Positions 1 through 10,222 of a stretch of DNA of 64,000 nt are shown in pieces; position 1 is the first letter of the stretch; the number at the start of each line of letters is the position of its first letter. The stretch comes from Pseudo-nitzschia pungens (taxonomy: Eukaryota > Bacillariophyta > Bacillariophyceae > Bacillariales > Bacillariaceae): contig CM074758.1 of NCBI GenBank assembly GCA_037355855.1, positions 1,957,001-2,021,000 on the forward strand, given 5' to 3'. Made by a program: the position numbers and the translations under genes. Below the pieces are notes generated by a model that saw only the letters and a list, made by a program, of their open reading frames with translations, ran no database searches and was not told where the DNA came from.

Positions 1-1634
1 TTCTGGGCGTTCGTAACTTCTTTCATCGGAAGGCTGACGCGAGAGTGAAGTCTCCAAAGGTGTCACGGCGCACAGGAGGGTAATACTTGTACTAGCACTG
101 TTTCAAACAAATAATGATAACGGAACGGTGACGAATACAAATCACAGAAGGAAGAAATCAACAAATAGTACTGCTAGTAGTACCACTGTGCCGTACTGGG
201 CAGAATTACTATTAACTACTAGTACTACTTGTAGTAATAGTAGTAGAAACAACAATGGTGTGCAACTGTACTGCAAAATAGAGGGTGATCTTTCAGCTGG
301 TGGTGGTGAGACTATTATAATTTCCATATTTCCACAAATGTGCAGAAGGGAATTTCTTGCTGTATCTCATCAAAGTTTAGAGCATCACACAATGAGCCTT
401 GTTTGTTTCTGGGTAGAAAGGCAAAATTTAGATACAAATTATGTACAGGAGGGTAGCACACCGACTGAACCTCTACTAGTCAGAATAGTTCTAGATGGGC
501 TGTAATGATGAGAAAAATGTGGCATGATTGAGAAAATGTTTAGCAACAATCTTCTTTTTCTTCACGTACGAGGTCAATACTGTTTTTGGACAACCTATCG
601 ATGACAAGGTGTATCATATGTTGAAATGACTTTGCACGAGGACTTAAATTTGCCAAATTTACTGGTGCTGATAGCAGTTTCACGAGTCCGAAATAATGCA
701 ACACTTTCTCAATTTCCTATGCCCTCCTCACATCGAAAGTAGCACCTGGTACGGGTATCAATTAAAAGACAGATACCGTGCAATTCAAACAACCTACCGG
801 TAAGTACCGTAACTGATACCGTATTGAGATTGATTTGAGATGCCCTATTCCTTGCTGTCCGTCATTGCAAAAAGTCTCGTGAGAGTAACAGAACTTAACA
901 AGCAATGCATTCTAAGTCCTCATGCATTTTCAAGGTGAAGAAAAAATAATACGAAGTACTGGTATGAAGTACAGGTAGTAAGAAGCAACTCATCGTGTTA
1001 AAAATAAAAGCTTAAACAACGAAGAATTGGAAAGTATCATCCGATGCGAGAGCCATAACGAAGGTGTTGGTACAAGTTCTGTTATTTATCCCCGAGCTTT
1101 TTGTTTTCATTAGAAACAAATCCATCCTGAATTTTCGACCAGCCTCCGAGGTGGCTAAATCTGAATGGAACTCTTGCTAATAATTTAGTCAAAGAATGGT
1201 CGCACTTGCACGCCGGCTGGAATTGGTCACGAATTTTTCGTTTGACGCGCTCCGAGGATCGTCATTTCTTTTCAGCATTTGTAAACGTTGGCGTGAATCC
1301 GAAATTGTTGAGACAAAAAATTGTATTACCCGATGGCTTCAGTGGGCAAGAGCGCTACTTCGTATTAGCTTGTCGATTGAAAATCACAGGGCCTAGTAAG
1401 AAGCGTAATTATACATCGGTAGAAGGTTTGTTGTTGTAGACATCACTCTTAACTCGGGGCCATATCTATTAAGACAATCAAATCGACACTGTAGTATAAG
1501 AGGCGAGGATAGACTCTGCCGGGCCGCAAAAGGACTTACCTTTGCCACTACTTTTTGAAGACAAAGCGGAGCCCCGGCATTGCTCGAAGGGAACCAATCG
1601 TATTGATGTGTTTTTGATCTGAGTTCATTCGGTA
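1..1634. other. Gene-free left flank
   Basis: No convincing coding region is seen. The first 500 bases hold several copies of the palindromic triplet pattern TACTAGTA (around 165-245), and one open frame there has no ATG and a low-complexity translation. Positions 760-830 contain ACCGGTA and TACCGTA words of the kind that recur in other spacers of the window. The right end is presumably the promoter of the Ser-rich gene that starts at 1635. Confidence 0.5.
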
Positions 1635-4295
1635 ATGTCAGAATACAACGATGGACGGCGTCAAACGGAAATGGCAGCTGTAGCGCCTTCGTCTTCGCCT
1701 GTGCCCTTGAACTTGCCTTCGCCTGTTTCCGTGTCATCGTCAAGAAACAATCATCAAGGGCGAGGAACAACTTACGCAGGGAAAACGCAACCGACAACGG
1801 AACCGGTGATCCCTCACAAGTTTCCATCGAATTCGGATTCAACCATAACGAATAAAAGCAACCTGTATTCCTACATGCATAAAATGTCGATGCAGAAGCC
1901 CGCGGTCAATACTATCCACACAGAAGGCGGTATTCCCAAGTGCACCATGGCGGCATTGGAAACATCATCGGAGGCTTCCTTGACCCAACTTGCATTTCGA
2001 AAGTTCGAAACTTACATTAACGAGACAAGGGCAGAGCAGATTGTTTCACCTCTCCAGGAGATGATATGTGGCTACGGAGAAGGCTTAGCCCGTTTGGCAC
2101 AATCCACCCACCACCATCTTCAGCTACCTCCGCTGCAGATTCAGCAAAACCAATCCCAATCCCAGCAGCGCCCTCATCAACAAGGGAAATACCTCGAACC
2201 AATAGCTCTTCGAAGACATATCCACTCGACGCCGCAGATTAGCCGTACGCCAATTTCAGAATTGTCTGCAATCCACGACGAAAATGGATACAACACCGAT
2301 AGCGATGGCGGAAGCGACGAAGACGATCCACCTCCAGTAGGGCTAGACATTTTGGATTCGGCACGGTCCAGATCTACCCCGCTGACGACTTCTGAGAACA
2401 GCGCCTTCGGTACCATTCTTCGGACGCATTCCCACAGAGTGCACGATGAATCATCCAGGGACCAAGCAAGGGATGGTCTCGGTAGTGCCTTTTCTTTAGC
2501 ACCGTATGCGATGATCAAAGCAACTAGTCGTTCCCATTCCGCCGAGAGGGTAGCTCGACCTGTCATTTTCAATCCAATTGTTCACGAAGACGAGATTCTG
2601 AAGGTAGTAGCCGGCGAGGATGTCATAGGGGAAATGACATCCATTGAAGTGACTAATGTGCCATACATTAAGGAAGAAGAGGAAGAGGCACCAAAGCCAC
2701 CGACGAAGAAAAAAAGTGCGGCTGCTCGAGCCGCTAGGTTCTTGACCGACGTTCGAAATTTAAGAATCTCCAGTGTGAGCGGTGCCAAGCGCGAAAATGC
2801 GGGTGGAAGGTTTCGTCCCCGAGATGGTCGGGAGAATCCGGCCCAGCCACCCTCGATATCATCCGACGATCAATCAAGAAGCTCTTCGGAACCATCGCCA
2901 CCTCCAAAACCGACTGCCAGCACCGATAGTAAGGGCTTGGTTTTACCTGGTGTAGACTCAACATCTTCTGCAGCTGTCAACACTGCCAGCAGTGAAGGAA
3001 AAACGTCATCGTCGGACGGAACCGAACATGCCGACACTGATCTATCTCCGAGGAAAGATCGCGTGTGCATCCAAGTGAACGAAAACGTAGATATTGGCAA
3101 CAGACTCTCATACGCGCTGTCCAGCCCAGAGCCTAATACTCAGCCATTTGGTTTGCATGTTCATGACTCTCCGGATTCAGCTAGATTCCCTCCGAGCATA
3201 TCGAATTCTTCGGGTCGCGTTTCCCAGGTAACATCTGCTTCAAACAGCAGCAACAGTCGTAGTCATGGTTCACAATTATCTGCAATATCAGAGACAGATC
3301 GAGAAGTGGCGCATGTGAACATTTTACAGCGTGATCGAAGACTCCACGTGGTTGGCGAGCAGATCGAACTTTCGCTGTGTTCAGATAGAAGCATTCGGTC
3401 ACGGGACTTAAACTGTTCCCTCAGTACAACAACTCCAGAAAGTCGGATCCGAGGAGATGGAGCAAGTGTAAGGGCCGATCGCTTTTTCAACTATAGTAGG
3501 GAAATGGGTAGATTTCGCAATCTTCCACCATTCATGAAGAGAAGTAGCTCGGTTAAGTCTCCCACAGCCGGCTCTAGTTCTGCGTCTGTGTATAGCAGTA
3601 GTTCCGTCAGCTCCGACGAACCACCCAAGATTGTTAGTACTTATATGGATCGCAAACAAGTTTCGGACTTGAGCTCTCTTCACTATCGGCAATTTGATGT
3701 CGAAAGGTCGTCCCCTCGAGCAGACCACGACCAAGAACTCCGGGAGGCATCACCATCGGAGAAAATGCAAGCAGAGTATCCAGAAATTATATTCGAGGGA
3801 GCCCATGCAGGAAGAATTGAAATCTACAACAAACCTCGACCCCAAATACCTAGTAAGGGTACGACTGCGGCACTAGGCCGCAAGAATCGGTCTCTTCCAC
3901 CACGAAGTCCCTTATTTTCATCAAACTCGCCTACTCCTCGAGGAGATTCTCCGGCATGTGCCGTTTCGCCACCACGACAAATAGTTGGCGATCGATTTGA
4001 TCCAACGTCCACCCATCTCCCAAAACTACAAATCATGGCACCCACATCATCTCCTTTGAACTCACCACCGGCAACCGAGCTTCTTCATGCTCCCGGATCT
4101 CACGATGTGGTGCGCTTGTCCCCCAACTGCGACTATTATAATCTTAAACCTGCGGCACGAGGTCTTTCTCCTGTCTACGGACATCAAGTTGCAAGGACAT
4201 ACGAGGAGAGTAGTATTGAAATTCTCAAGACTGACTCAAAAGATGACAATTCAGTTCCCCTTGTCACACCTGACAAAGGCACTCAATCTTCGTGA
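1635..4295 (+). CDS. Ser/Pro-rich, largely disordered hypothetical protein (886 aa)
   Basis: I do not recognise a family. The protein opens at an ATG and is one uninterrupted 886-residue frame rich in Ser, Pro, Thr and charged residues, so mostly disordered. A short segment near residues 95-160 (after the Met-Ala-Ala-Leu-Glu run) looks helical and could be a small folded or docking region. A basic stretch near residue 355 (KKKSAAARAARF) could be a nuclear signal or binding peptide. Many Ser-Pro and Arg-x-x-Ser sites suggest a phosphorylated scaffold or signalling protein, which is inference. No signal peptide or membrane segment is visible. Real coding status is supported by length and by codon use unlike the AT-rich flanks. 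The gene stands alone, with the next coding region about 600 bp downstream on the other strand. Confidence 0.7.
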   Translation: MSEYNDGRRQTEMAAVAPSSSPVPLNLPSPVSVSSSRNNHQGRGTTYAGKTQPTTEPVIPHKFPSNSDSTITNKSNLYSYMHKMSMQKPAVNTIHTEGGIPKCTMAALETSSEASLTQLAFRKFETYINETRAEQIVSPLQEMICGYGEGLARLAQSTHHHLQLPPLQIQQNQSQSQQRPHQQGKYLEPIALRRHIHSTPQISRTPISELSAIHDENGYNTDSDGGSDEDDPPPVGLDILDSARSRSTPLTTSENSAFGTILRTHSHRVHDESSRDQARDGLGSAFSLAPYAMIKATSRSHSAERVARPVIFNPIVHEDEILKVVAGEDVIGEMTSIEVTNVPYIKEEEEEAPKPPTKKKSAAARAARFLTDVRNLRISSVSGAKRENAGGRFRPRDGRENPAQPPSISSDDQSRSSSEPSPPPKPTASTDSKGLVLPGVDSTSSAAVNTASSEGKTSSSDGTEHADTDLSPRKDRVCIQVNENVDIGNRLSYALSSPEPNTQPFGLHVHDSPDSARFPPSISNSSGRVSQVTSASNSSNSRSHGSQLSAISETDREVAHVNILQRDRRLHVVGEQIELSLCSDRSIRSRDLNCSLSTTTPESRIRGDGASVRADRFFNYSREMGRFRNLPPFMKRSSSVKSPTAGSSSASVYSSSSVSSDEPPKIVSTYMDRKQVSDLSSLHYRQFDVERSSPRADHDQELREASPSEKMQAEYPEIIFEGAHAGRIEIYNKPRPQIPSKGTTAALGRKNRSLPPRSPLFSSNSPTPRGDSPACAVSPPRQIVGDRFDPTSTHLPKLQIMAPTSSPLNSPPATELLHAPGSHDVVRLSPNCDYYNLKPAARGLSPVYGHQVARTYEESSIEILKTDSKDDNSVPLVTPDKGTQSS

Positions 4296-4920
4296 TGATG
4301 TCGCTTGCAAGATTTGTACGAAATATGTGTTCTATCCGTTTCCCCTGTAACTGGGATGTTTATTCATCATCTATTCTTTTGATTTATTGAAATCATTTTC
4401 CAGACCTTGAACTTCCCCATCGTCATCACACTGCTGTGCTATACACCAAGCAAGCAACAACTTTCATTTTTGAACCGAGCATAGCAAAACGTAATAAGCA
4501 ATACTGGTCTCAACATTTATGAACATCTTTTTTCATTTTGTTCGCAACAGCATCTCTAATGATTTTTACCGAGTTGTCACACGTGCACATACTAGTAGAA
4601 TACAAAATCGACTTCGAAGAATTGAAGCGATAATTGGGTGTCGATGGAAACAATACACTCGCAAAAAAGATTCTGATCAACATGAAGATTAACACTTATT
4701 CGAAAATAATTTATTTTCAACCTCGAACAAGAGAGATACAAAAAATCAAAGTACGCCAGAATCCTCGGAATGTTGAAAACGTCTGCGTCAATAAGCATCA
4801 ACAAATAGTGGGTCACAGGCGTTTGTCACGTGGTTTCTTCCAGACGCAAAGGCACATTCTATCGCATGCAAACAGTAGTTGTTGACATTCTATTCTGTGT
4901 TTTTTTTTTCACCAAGAAAT
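4296..4920. other. Spacer, nothing recognised
   Basis: AT-rich sequence between the 3' end of the Ser-rich gene and the 3' end of the small membrane protein, so the two genes converge here. No coding region, RNA gene or repeat of note. A run of T's at about 4902-4910 lies just past the stop of the minus-strand gene. Confidence 0.4.
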
Positions 4921-5157
4921 TCAGCACACACACTGTTCTCTCAGGAACCAAGCTGCTACGCCAACTAGGAACATCATAACAACAGCCGGAGAGTCGCTCA
5001 AGTCTCCCATGATGTCCATCGGTTGTCCATCCTGCTGGCCGTTGTTGCTCCCGTTGTTTCGGTTTCGTCTGCTTCCGTCGAAGGGTTGCTCCTTTGCCGC
5101 CTGACGCCCGTTGTTTTCGTTGTTGCGGTTGGGATCGTTTGGTGGTAGACTATCCAT
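4921..5157 (-). CDS. Small putative tail-anchored membrane protein (78 aa)
   Basis: A short frame starting at the first ATG (5155-5157) encodes 78 residues. The first about 48 are hydrophilic, rich in Asn, Arg, Gln and Gly (disordered). A single hydrophobic helix (SPAVVMMFLVGVAAWFL) follows and the chain ends REQCVC. This is the plan of a tail-anchored or single-pass microprotein with the N-terminus in the cytosol. The two cysteines at the end could be lipidated or redox active, but nothing shows this. No family is recognised. The frame is open further upstream without an ATG, so a 5' exon is possible. Support for it being real comes from the clear polar/hydrophobic organisation; it is too short to be certain. 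Confidence 0.45.
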   Translation of the reverse strand: MDSLPPNDPNRNNENNGRQAAKEQPFDGSRRNRNNGSNNGQQDGQPMDIMGDLSDSPAVVMMFLVGVAAWFLREQCVC

Positions 5158-6216
5158 ATTTTCTGGTTCAAAGAGAACAAATCCAAACCAAGAGAAAGAA
5201 CACTTTCCGTTAGAGACTCCAGGGGTTTTGATCGAGAGTTTGGGATTGCGAGGAACAAAAATTGGAATTACGAAGTGTTTGTAGAGGTCCTGGGAAAGAT
5301 TTTGCAAAGAGATAATTTTTTCACTCGTATAACTAGACCAAACAAAAAAGGTCTACAATCTAAAGATTTTTCGCGACCCTCGTTTGGCAGGTATGCCGGA
5401 ATTTTTCTCCGTTTCAACCTCGCCTCGTCTCGAAGAAAGTGTTGAAGCAGAACGACGACCAGCAAAGCTTATCGAAGATGAATGCAACAAGTGATGATGC
5501 GCATCAAAGATTGCTTACCTTGTTTCAGAATAGAATGAATTGGTTTGATTCAGAGACTCAGTACGATAACGGCGTCGATCAAAAGCAACGAAATACTTCG
5601 TAAATCCGTAAACGCAGTGTGCATGTCAATGTTCAATGTTTTTTCTTTCATTGATACAAGTACAGGTACTTGCCGCTACGGCACTCCATACCGTGAAAGC
5701 GATCCAGTCTCGGGCAATTTGTTGGCGAACGTCACGGGACGAAAAAGGGATTTAGGATTTAGACAACTTGGAAAAGAATTTCGTCTTTCTCCGCACTAAA
5801 GCCAAATGACGAACACTTATGCATTTTCGTGGAACAAATAATGCCAAAAGGCGGTTACTTTCTGTTATTTAATCCCATAGTGATAGATCGCGCGCAATGA
5901 TAGTCGCAGGGTATTGCAATAACACTGATGAAAAAATTACGCTCGTCGTCAAAAACTCGGTCGTACGTCCCTGGGAGCATTCGACATAAGCCCGATACAG
6001 GATCACGCAAGGGTCGTAGAGACTCAAAATCCATTCTCAATTCCTGGGACTCAACATGAAACTTCGACAAAGTGCTTCGTGCCGTGCATTGACTCTGTCA
6101 TTAGTAAGTCTTACGAGTAGTTAACTACTTGGACTCCTATCGAACCTCAGATCACGAGAGTAACACCAGCCACTGCGTCGATAGTACAGAAGAGCTGTCG
6201 TAGTCCACAAACGATA
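5158..6216. other. Divergent spacer between the microprotein and the derlin gene
   Basis: About 1 kb with no credible gene. The right end is the promoter of the derlin gene and carries a perfect inverted repeat GTAAG-T-CTTAC at 6104-6114, about 100 bp before the start codon. Similar elements occur in other spacers. A minus-strand open frame at 5855-6070 has no recognisable product. Confidence 0.4.
6104..6115. promoter_or_regulatory. Inverted repeat GTAAGTCTTACG upstream of derlin gene
   Basis: Perfect 5-bp arms around a central T, 102 bp upstream of the derlin ATG. The same core recurs near 15053, 34015, 48539, 59095 and 59152 in other spacers. Function is unknown; a transcription-factor site is the simplest reading. 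Confidence 0.35.
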
Positions 6217-7389
6217 ATGGACATTGTTGACCAATTTCAATCACTTCCTCTTTTCACGAGATCATGGTTGGGTCTAACTTTTGCCATTACGGCAGCTGTC
6301 ACACTTGATGCGATCCCTGCCCACCAGGTGTTTTTGGACTGGGACCGCATCACAAACGTTTTTTCCTTTGGAAGTAGGATCAATCGCTATGGAAGTTACG
6401 ATCGTCCCGAACTCTGGCGGCTCTTGACATCGTTCTGCTACTGCGGAGCACCGCTGAATGAACTTCATTCTCTCTTCTTATTATACACGATCTACATACA
6501 TAGCAAAGGATACGAGACGAATCCATTTCCTGCCGGAAGTGGAAGCCGGGTCGCCGATGCTATTTTCGCTGGCATCTTCTGCGTGATTATGCTTCTGTGC
6601 ACACATTGCGTTCCCAGGTGTCTCTTTGGCCCAAAATATGAATTGTATCCCATCTTAACCCGGAATCTGGCTGGTTCTCTGTTGTATCTTTGGTCGAAAC
6701 GAAACCCCCGTGCCATGATTCAGTTGAATTTCATACCTATGGAAGGACGGTATCTCCCATTTGCCCACATCGGCATATCCTTATTTATGGGGAATCGGCT
6801 CCACGAATTGGTCCATGGTTTTGTCATCGGGCACCTGTACTATTTTCTGATCGCTATTGCTCCTGTTCACATGGGGGGAAAACGGATTTTGCGCACTCCT
6901 CGATTTTTGGTAGAATTGCTCGGGGAAGAAGGAATTATGGAACCAGAGGAATTCGAACTATACGGAACACGTCGAGAACGAGAAGAACACACCTACCGAA
7001 ATCAAGACGGTGCAACATCCGCCCACATTGCTGCGAAACTCGGGAATCTGTCAGATCTGCAAGAGCTCGTTGAAGCAACGACGTCCAATGCGGGCGGGCA
7101 TCGTCGCCGTCTCATGCTGACAGCTAGCGACCGGAATGGGTGGCAACCCCTGCACGAAGCGTGCCGGGCTGGTCACACTGAGGTTGTCCAATATCTCGTC
7201 GTGGAACAACAGCAATACGTAGATGTTCACGCGACAACGAATGCTGGGGACAGTGCTTTGTCATTATCACAGGAGTTTCACGGAGAAAACCATCCCGTGA
7301 CCAAGTTGTTGGAGCGAACAATTCACTCAGATAATGATGATGACGACAGTGAAGAGGTTTGTGATGAAAACGAAAGGAATGGACAATGA
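6217..7389 (+). CDS. Derlin (Der1-like) with C-terminal ankyrin repeats
   Basis: Residues 1-235 are a derlin, the rhomboid pseudoprotease of the ER membrane that helps move misfolded proteins to the cytosol in ERAD. Visible hallmarks are the WR pair at 67-68 (ELWRLLTSF), the WSKRNP loop at 159-164, and the last membrane helix with a GxxxG motif (G201, G205) followed by HLYYF. No catalytic Ser/His pair is seen, as expected. Residues 260-370 form about three ankyrin repeats (GATSAHIAAKLGN, NGWQPLHEACRAGH, then a degenerate one), and the tail is acidic. The N-terminus lacks a plastid presequence, so this is more likely the ER derlin than the plastid SELMA version. Ordinary derlins are about 250 residues with no ankyrin part; the fusion probably gives a cytosolic docking surface (inference). 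Single exon, good ATG. Confidence 0.88.
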   Translation: MDIVDQFQSLPLFTRSWLGLTFAITAAVTLDAIPAHQVFLDWDRITNVFSFGSRINRYGSYDRPELWRLLTSFCYCGAPLNELHSLFLLYTIYIHSKGYETNPFPAGSGSRVADAIFAGIFCVIMLLCTHCVPRCLFGPKYELYPILTRNLAGSLLYLWSKRNPRAMIQLNFIPMEGRYLPFAHIGISLFMGNRLHELVHGFVIGHLYYFLIAIAPVHMGGKRILRTPRFLVELLGEEGIMEPEEFELYGTRREREEHTYRNQDGATSAHIAAKLGNLSDLQELVEATTSNAGGHRRRLMLTASDRNGWQPLHEACRAGHTEVVQYLVVEQQQYVDVHATTNAGDSALSLSQEFHGENHPVTKLLERTIHSDNDDDDSEEVCDENERNGQ

Positions 7390-8190
7390 GTCGCCTTCTG
7401 CAGACCAGTTGCAAAACATGAGGGTGAAAGGATTAAGAATGGTGCGACGTGTTTTCGTTGCGAAGGAGATAGTCAACAATGATGCACGTCACTAGAGACA
7501 AAAAAGATCAAAGCGTTATACTTAGTGCTTGCCATGGGGTAAAACAAACTCAAGCACATGGAATAATATTGATTGAGTGGTTAGCAAGGGAATATGGGGA
7601 CGATTGAGTCGAGGTCGTATGAATACTTACGACTTGAAAATAGATAAAATACTACTGTTTTCTAAATAATACGAATGCAAAGTACAACTTTGTCTGACCA
7701 TGCAAACAGTGTTTCTAGACATGATCTCTGCATCCAGAATGGTGTATCAATCAATGGTTTCAATTTCAAAATGCATCTACCGTACCGTAGTAATTACCGG
7801 TACTTGTATTCTACTTCATTGATCTTGTTCATTGATCATGACTCCCTCTTTAGTCACGAATTCAGAAATTTACAATTTGGCCACACATTGTTACGAGTAA
7901 GTCCACTTCGAACGAAGGGATCACATCAAATCATGAAAGTCGAATACGAAATACGGAACGACGGTATCAGACTTCTTGAGATGTTACCGACTCCACAGGT
8001 CACATCATGACCGTTGTGAACGGTGAACGCCAGTACACATCTCTGTTTATAATACAACGCACTGGATTGCTGAAAAGGAAACGACTGATAAGTTTCACCT
8101 GATACGACGAAACAACTCGGCAACTCGTAACGGATTCCGCTCCTTTTTGAATCGGCGGAGGATTTCTCAAGAAAAATTGAAATACAGGAT
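7390..8190. other. Spacer between derlin and ADAT1 genes
   Basis: Both neighbours read rightward, so this holds the derlin 3' end and the ADAT1 promoter. No gene is seen. Palindromic words TACCGTACCGTAG and ATTACCGGTACTTG lie at about 7788-7806. Confidence 0.4.
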
Positions 8191-9990
8191 ATGGACGATG
8201 ATGTCATCGCGATGACGTCTAGTAGAACAGCCGATCAGCAGCCGACTAAGAGCACCGGAATTTTACCCTCATCCTCATCCTCACCATCGACATCCACACC
8301 GTTATCACCAGCAGCAAAACCATCAACGTCGACAGAAGATCCGTCATTGCCAAGTCAAATCGCATCCTGTGCCCTAAACCATTATCATCGAAAATTACCG
8401 AAGAAGGGGAAACCGAAACCGGGACAAGAATGGACCGTATATGCTGCCATAGTAGCATTTCATCGGAAAGAGAACCGTATGTGGGTTACAAGCTGTTCTA
8501 CGGGAACGAAGTGCACCGCCCAACGGCACAATGAATGCGTTTTGCATGATTCCCATGCCGAGGTGCTGGCACGGCGAGGACTGATGCGAGTGATTTTAGC
8601 CGAAATCGCGGCAAATGAGGACGAAGACGTGACGGATAATGACACCGCGAAGAACACGGCCGGTTCCCGAGCTTTGCTGGTCGAGCGGAAGGACTTCCAT
8701 GACGAATCGAACAACCGATGCTATCGGATGAACCCCGATATTGGATTGCATTTTTACATCAGCGACTCGCCTTGCGGGGATGCCTCGATCTACAGTGTTC
8801 CGGCAGACGACACAGCAAACGACAACAACAATGGGATTTTGTACACCGGAGCGAAAGTGATAGTTTCCAAGGCTACAAAGGTTGATGCAACAGATTGCGG
8901 TGGCAGGCACCAGTTGCTTCCGTCGACTGAAAACGCTTCCGACAACCAAGGCAAAACGAAAGAAGCCGACACCGACGACAACTCAAAGACAGCAAAATCC
9001 GTATTCGCTCGGGAGGAAATCCAGGTTCTCGGAAAATTGAGAATCAAGTCGGGTCGGTCCAATTTGCCAGCTCGCATGCGAAGTCACTCCCATTCTTGCA
9101 GCGACAAGCTTGCCTCCTGGAGTGTACTCGGCTTGCAAGGGGGATTGCTCACAAGGTTCTTGGACCCGCCGATCATCCCCTTGGCGAGCGTAGTCGTCAG
9201 CGGCGATTCGCGGCTGCATGCAACCAACGATGAGAACGATGCGGAAAACCAACACGAAGAACAGCACCGACCCCAAAGGACTGCCCTGGAACGAGCCATT
9301 CCCGGTCGCGCCCAAAGCGTGTGGAACCATCTCGGCGCACCGCAGCAAGATCGAATCCCATCGTGGAGACCCCCGATTCCGACCGTTCACATCGTCCCCC
9401 AAACATTTGTGTCCGGGAAAGCAGCAATGGCTGTTCCTTCGAGAAGCAGCAGCCTGGCCGGGGAAAAGCGCAAGCAATCCGGGGATGGAGGGGGAAACCA
9501 GGGCATCGACAGCAAGTACGACACGGGGCGCGCCATCAAAAACAGGAATGGAAGCCAAACCCAAAAGGCGGTACCGCCGTGTGGCATGTGCTTCAATTGG
9601 AACCAAAACGAAGACATCGAAGTCTTGGTTGGGGCGCGTGGTATCAAACAAGGCAAGAAGCCGAAAACGCCCCAAGACATTGAAAAATTAGCGTCTCGAC
9701 TGTCCCGCGCAAGGCTCTTGCAGGATTACACCTTTCTCGGAACGAACGACAGCCTCTCCGCGTGCGTCGCTATTGAAAACGAAAGGCCATCGCGGAAGGA
9801 ATCCGCGAATCCATTGATGTTCCAAAGCGGTGCGAACGGCTATCACCAAACCAAACGAGACGGGGCGTGCCGCGAGTGGGCTTTGCTGAAAGCGAGAATC
9901 CTGACCGAGGACGGAAGTCCGTTGGCGGGCTGGCTTCGTTGTTGCGTGCCAACCAACGACGAACCTCCGTTGGGGAGGAACGAGAAATGA
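8191..9990 (+). CDS. ADAT1: tRNA-specific adenosine deaminase 1 (A37 to inosine)
   Basis: Member of the ADAR/ADAT1 deaminase family that converts adenosine 37 of tRNA-Ala to inosine. The zinc and catalytic residues are all visible: His122-Ala-Glu124 (SHAEVLARRG), Pro-Cys195-Gly (SDSPCGDAS), and a third cysteine at 303 in the HSCSDKLASW segment, followed by the family motif GLQGGLLTRFLDPPI. Near the C-terminus a FNWN segment, a KKPKTPQDIEKLASRLSRA helix and a closing AGWLR region match the family's C-terminal part. The protein is 599 residues, longer than most because of a Ser-rich N-terminus (20-55) and low-complexity inserts near 140-160, 240-270 and 340-460. No signal peptide; nuclear or cytosolic action is expected. 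Single exon. Confidence 0.93.
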   Translation: MDDDVIAMTSSRTADQQPTKSTGILPSSSSSPSTSTPLSPAAKPSTSTEDPSLPSQIASCALNHYHRKLPKKGKPKPGQEWTVYAAIVAFHRKENRMWVTSCSTGTKCTAQRHNECVLHDSHAEVLARRGLMRVILAEIAANEDEDVTDNDTAKNTAGSRALLVERKDFHDESNNRCYRMNPDIGLHFYISDSPCGDASIYSVPADDTANDNNNGILYTGAKVIVSKATKVDATDCGGRHQLLPSTENASDNQGKTKEADTDDNSKTAKSVFAREEIQVLGKLRIKSGRSNLPARMRSHSHSCSDKLASWSVLGLQGGLLTRFLDPPIIPLASVVVSGDSRLHATNDENDAENQHEEQHRPQRTALERAIPGRAQSVWNHLGAPQQDRIPSWRPPIPTVHIVPQTFVSGKAAMAVPSRSSSLAGEKRKQSGDGGGNQGIDSKYDTGRAIKNRNGSQTQKAVPPCGMCFNWNQNEDIEVLVGARGIKQGKKPKTPQDIEKLASRLSRARLLQDYTFLGTNDSLSACVAIENERPSRKESANPLMFQSGANGYHQTKRDGACREWALLKARILTEDGSPLAGWLRCCVPTNDEPPLGRNEK

Positions 9991-10222
9991 AATGAACCGG
10001 TAGCGGCAAAAGTTGGTAGAAAAACACGAACAGGGCTGGGAGGAAACCAAATTAGCAGACCACTACTGTCTCTCTTTCATTACTTCAATAGCTTGCGCGT
10101 GTTGACGTGTCGAAAACCGTAGTTCTGTGTTTATCCGGTTTGTGCTACCCGTGTTGCCATGCCCGGATCGCATGGGATCCATCCACCTCTGTTGCGGTTG
10201 TGATAGTAAGCGCAGCCGCGGA

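Noticed and set aside
128..505. 125-codon open frame at the left edge
   Set aside because: Starts at GTG, translates to Ser/Thr/Asn low complexity made from TAGTAC triplets, and has no family resemblance.
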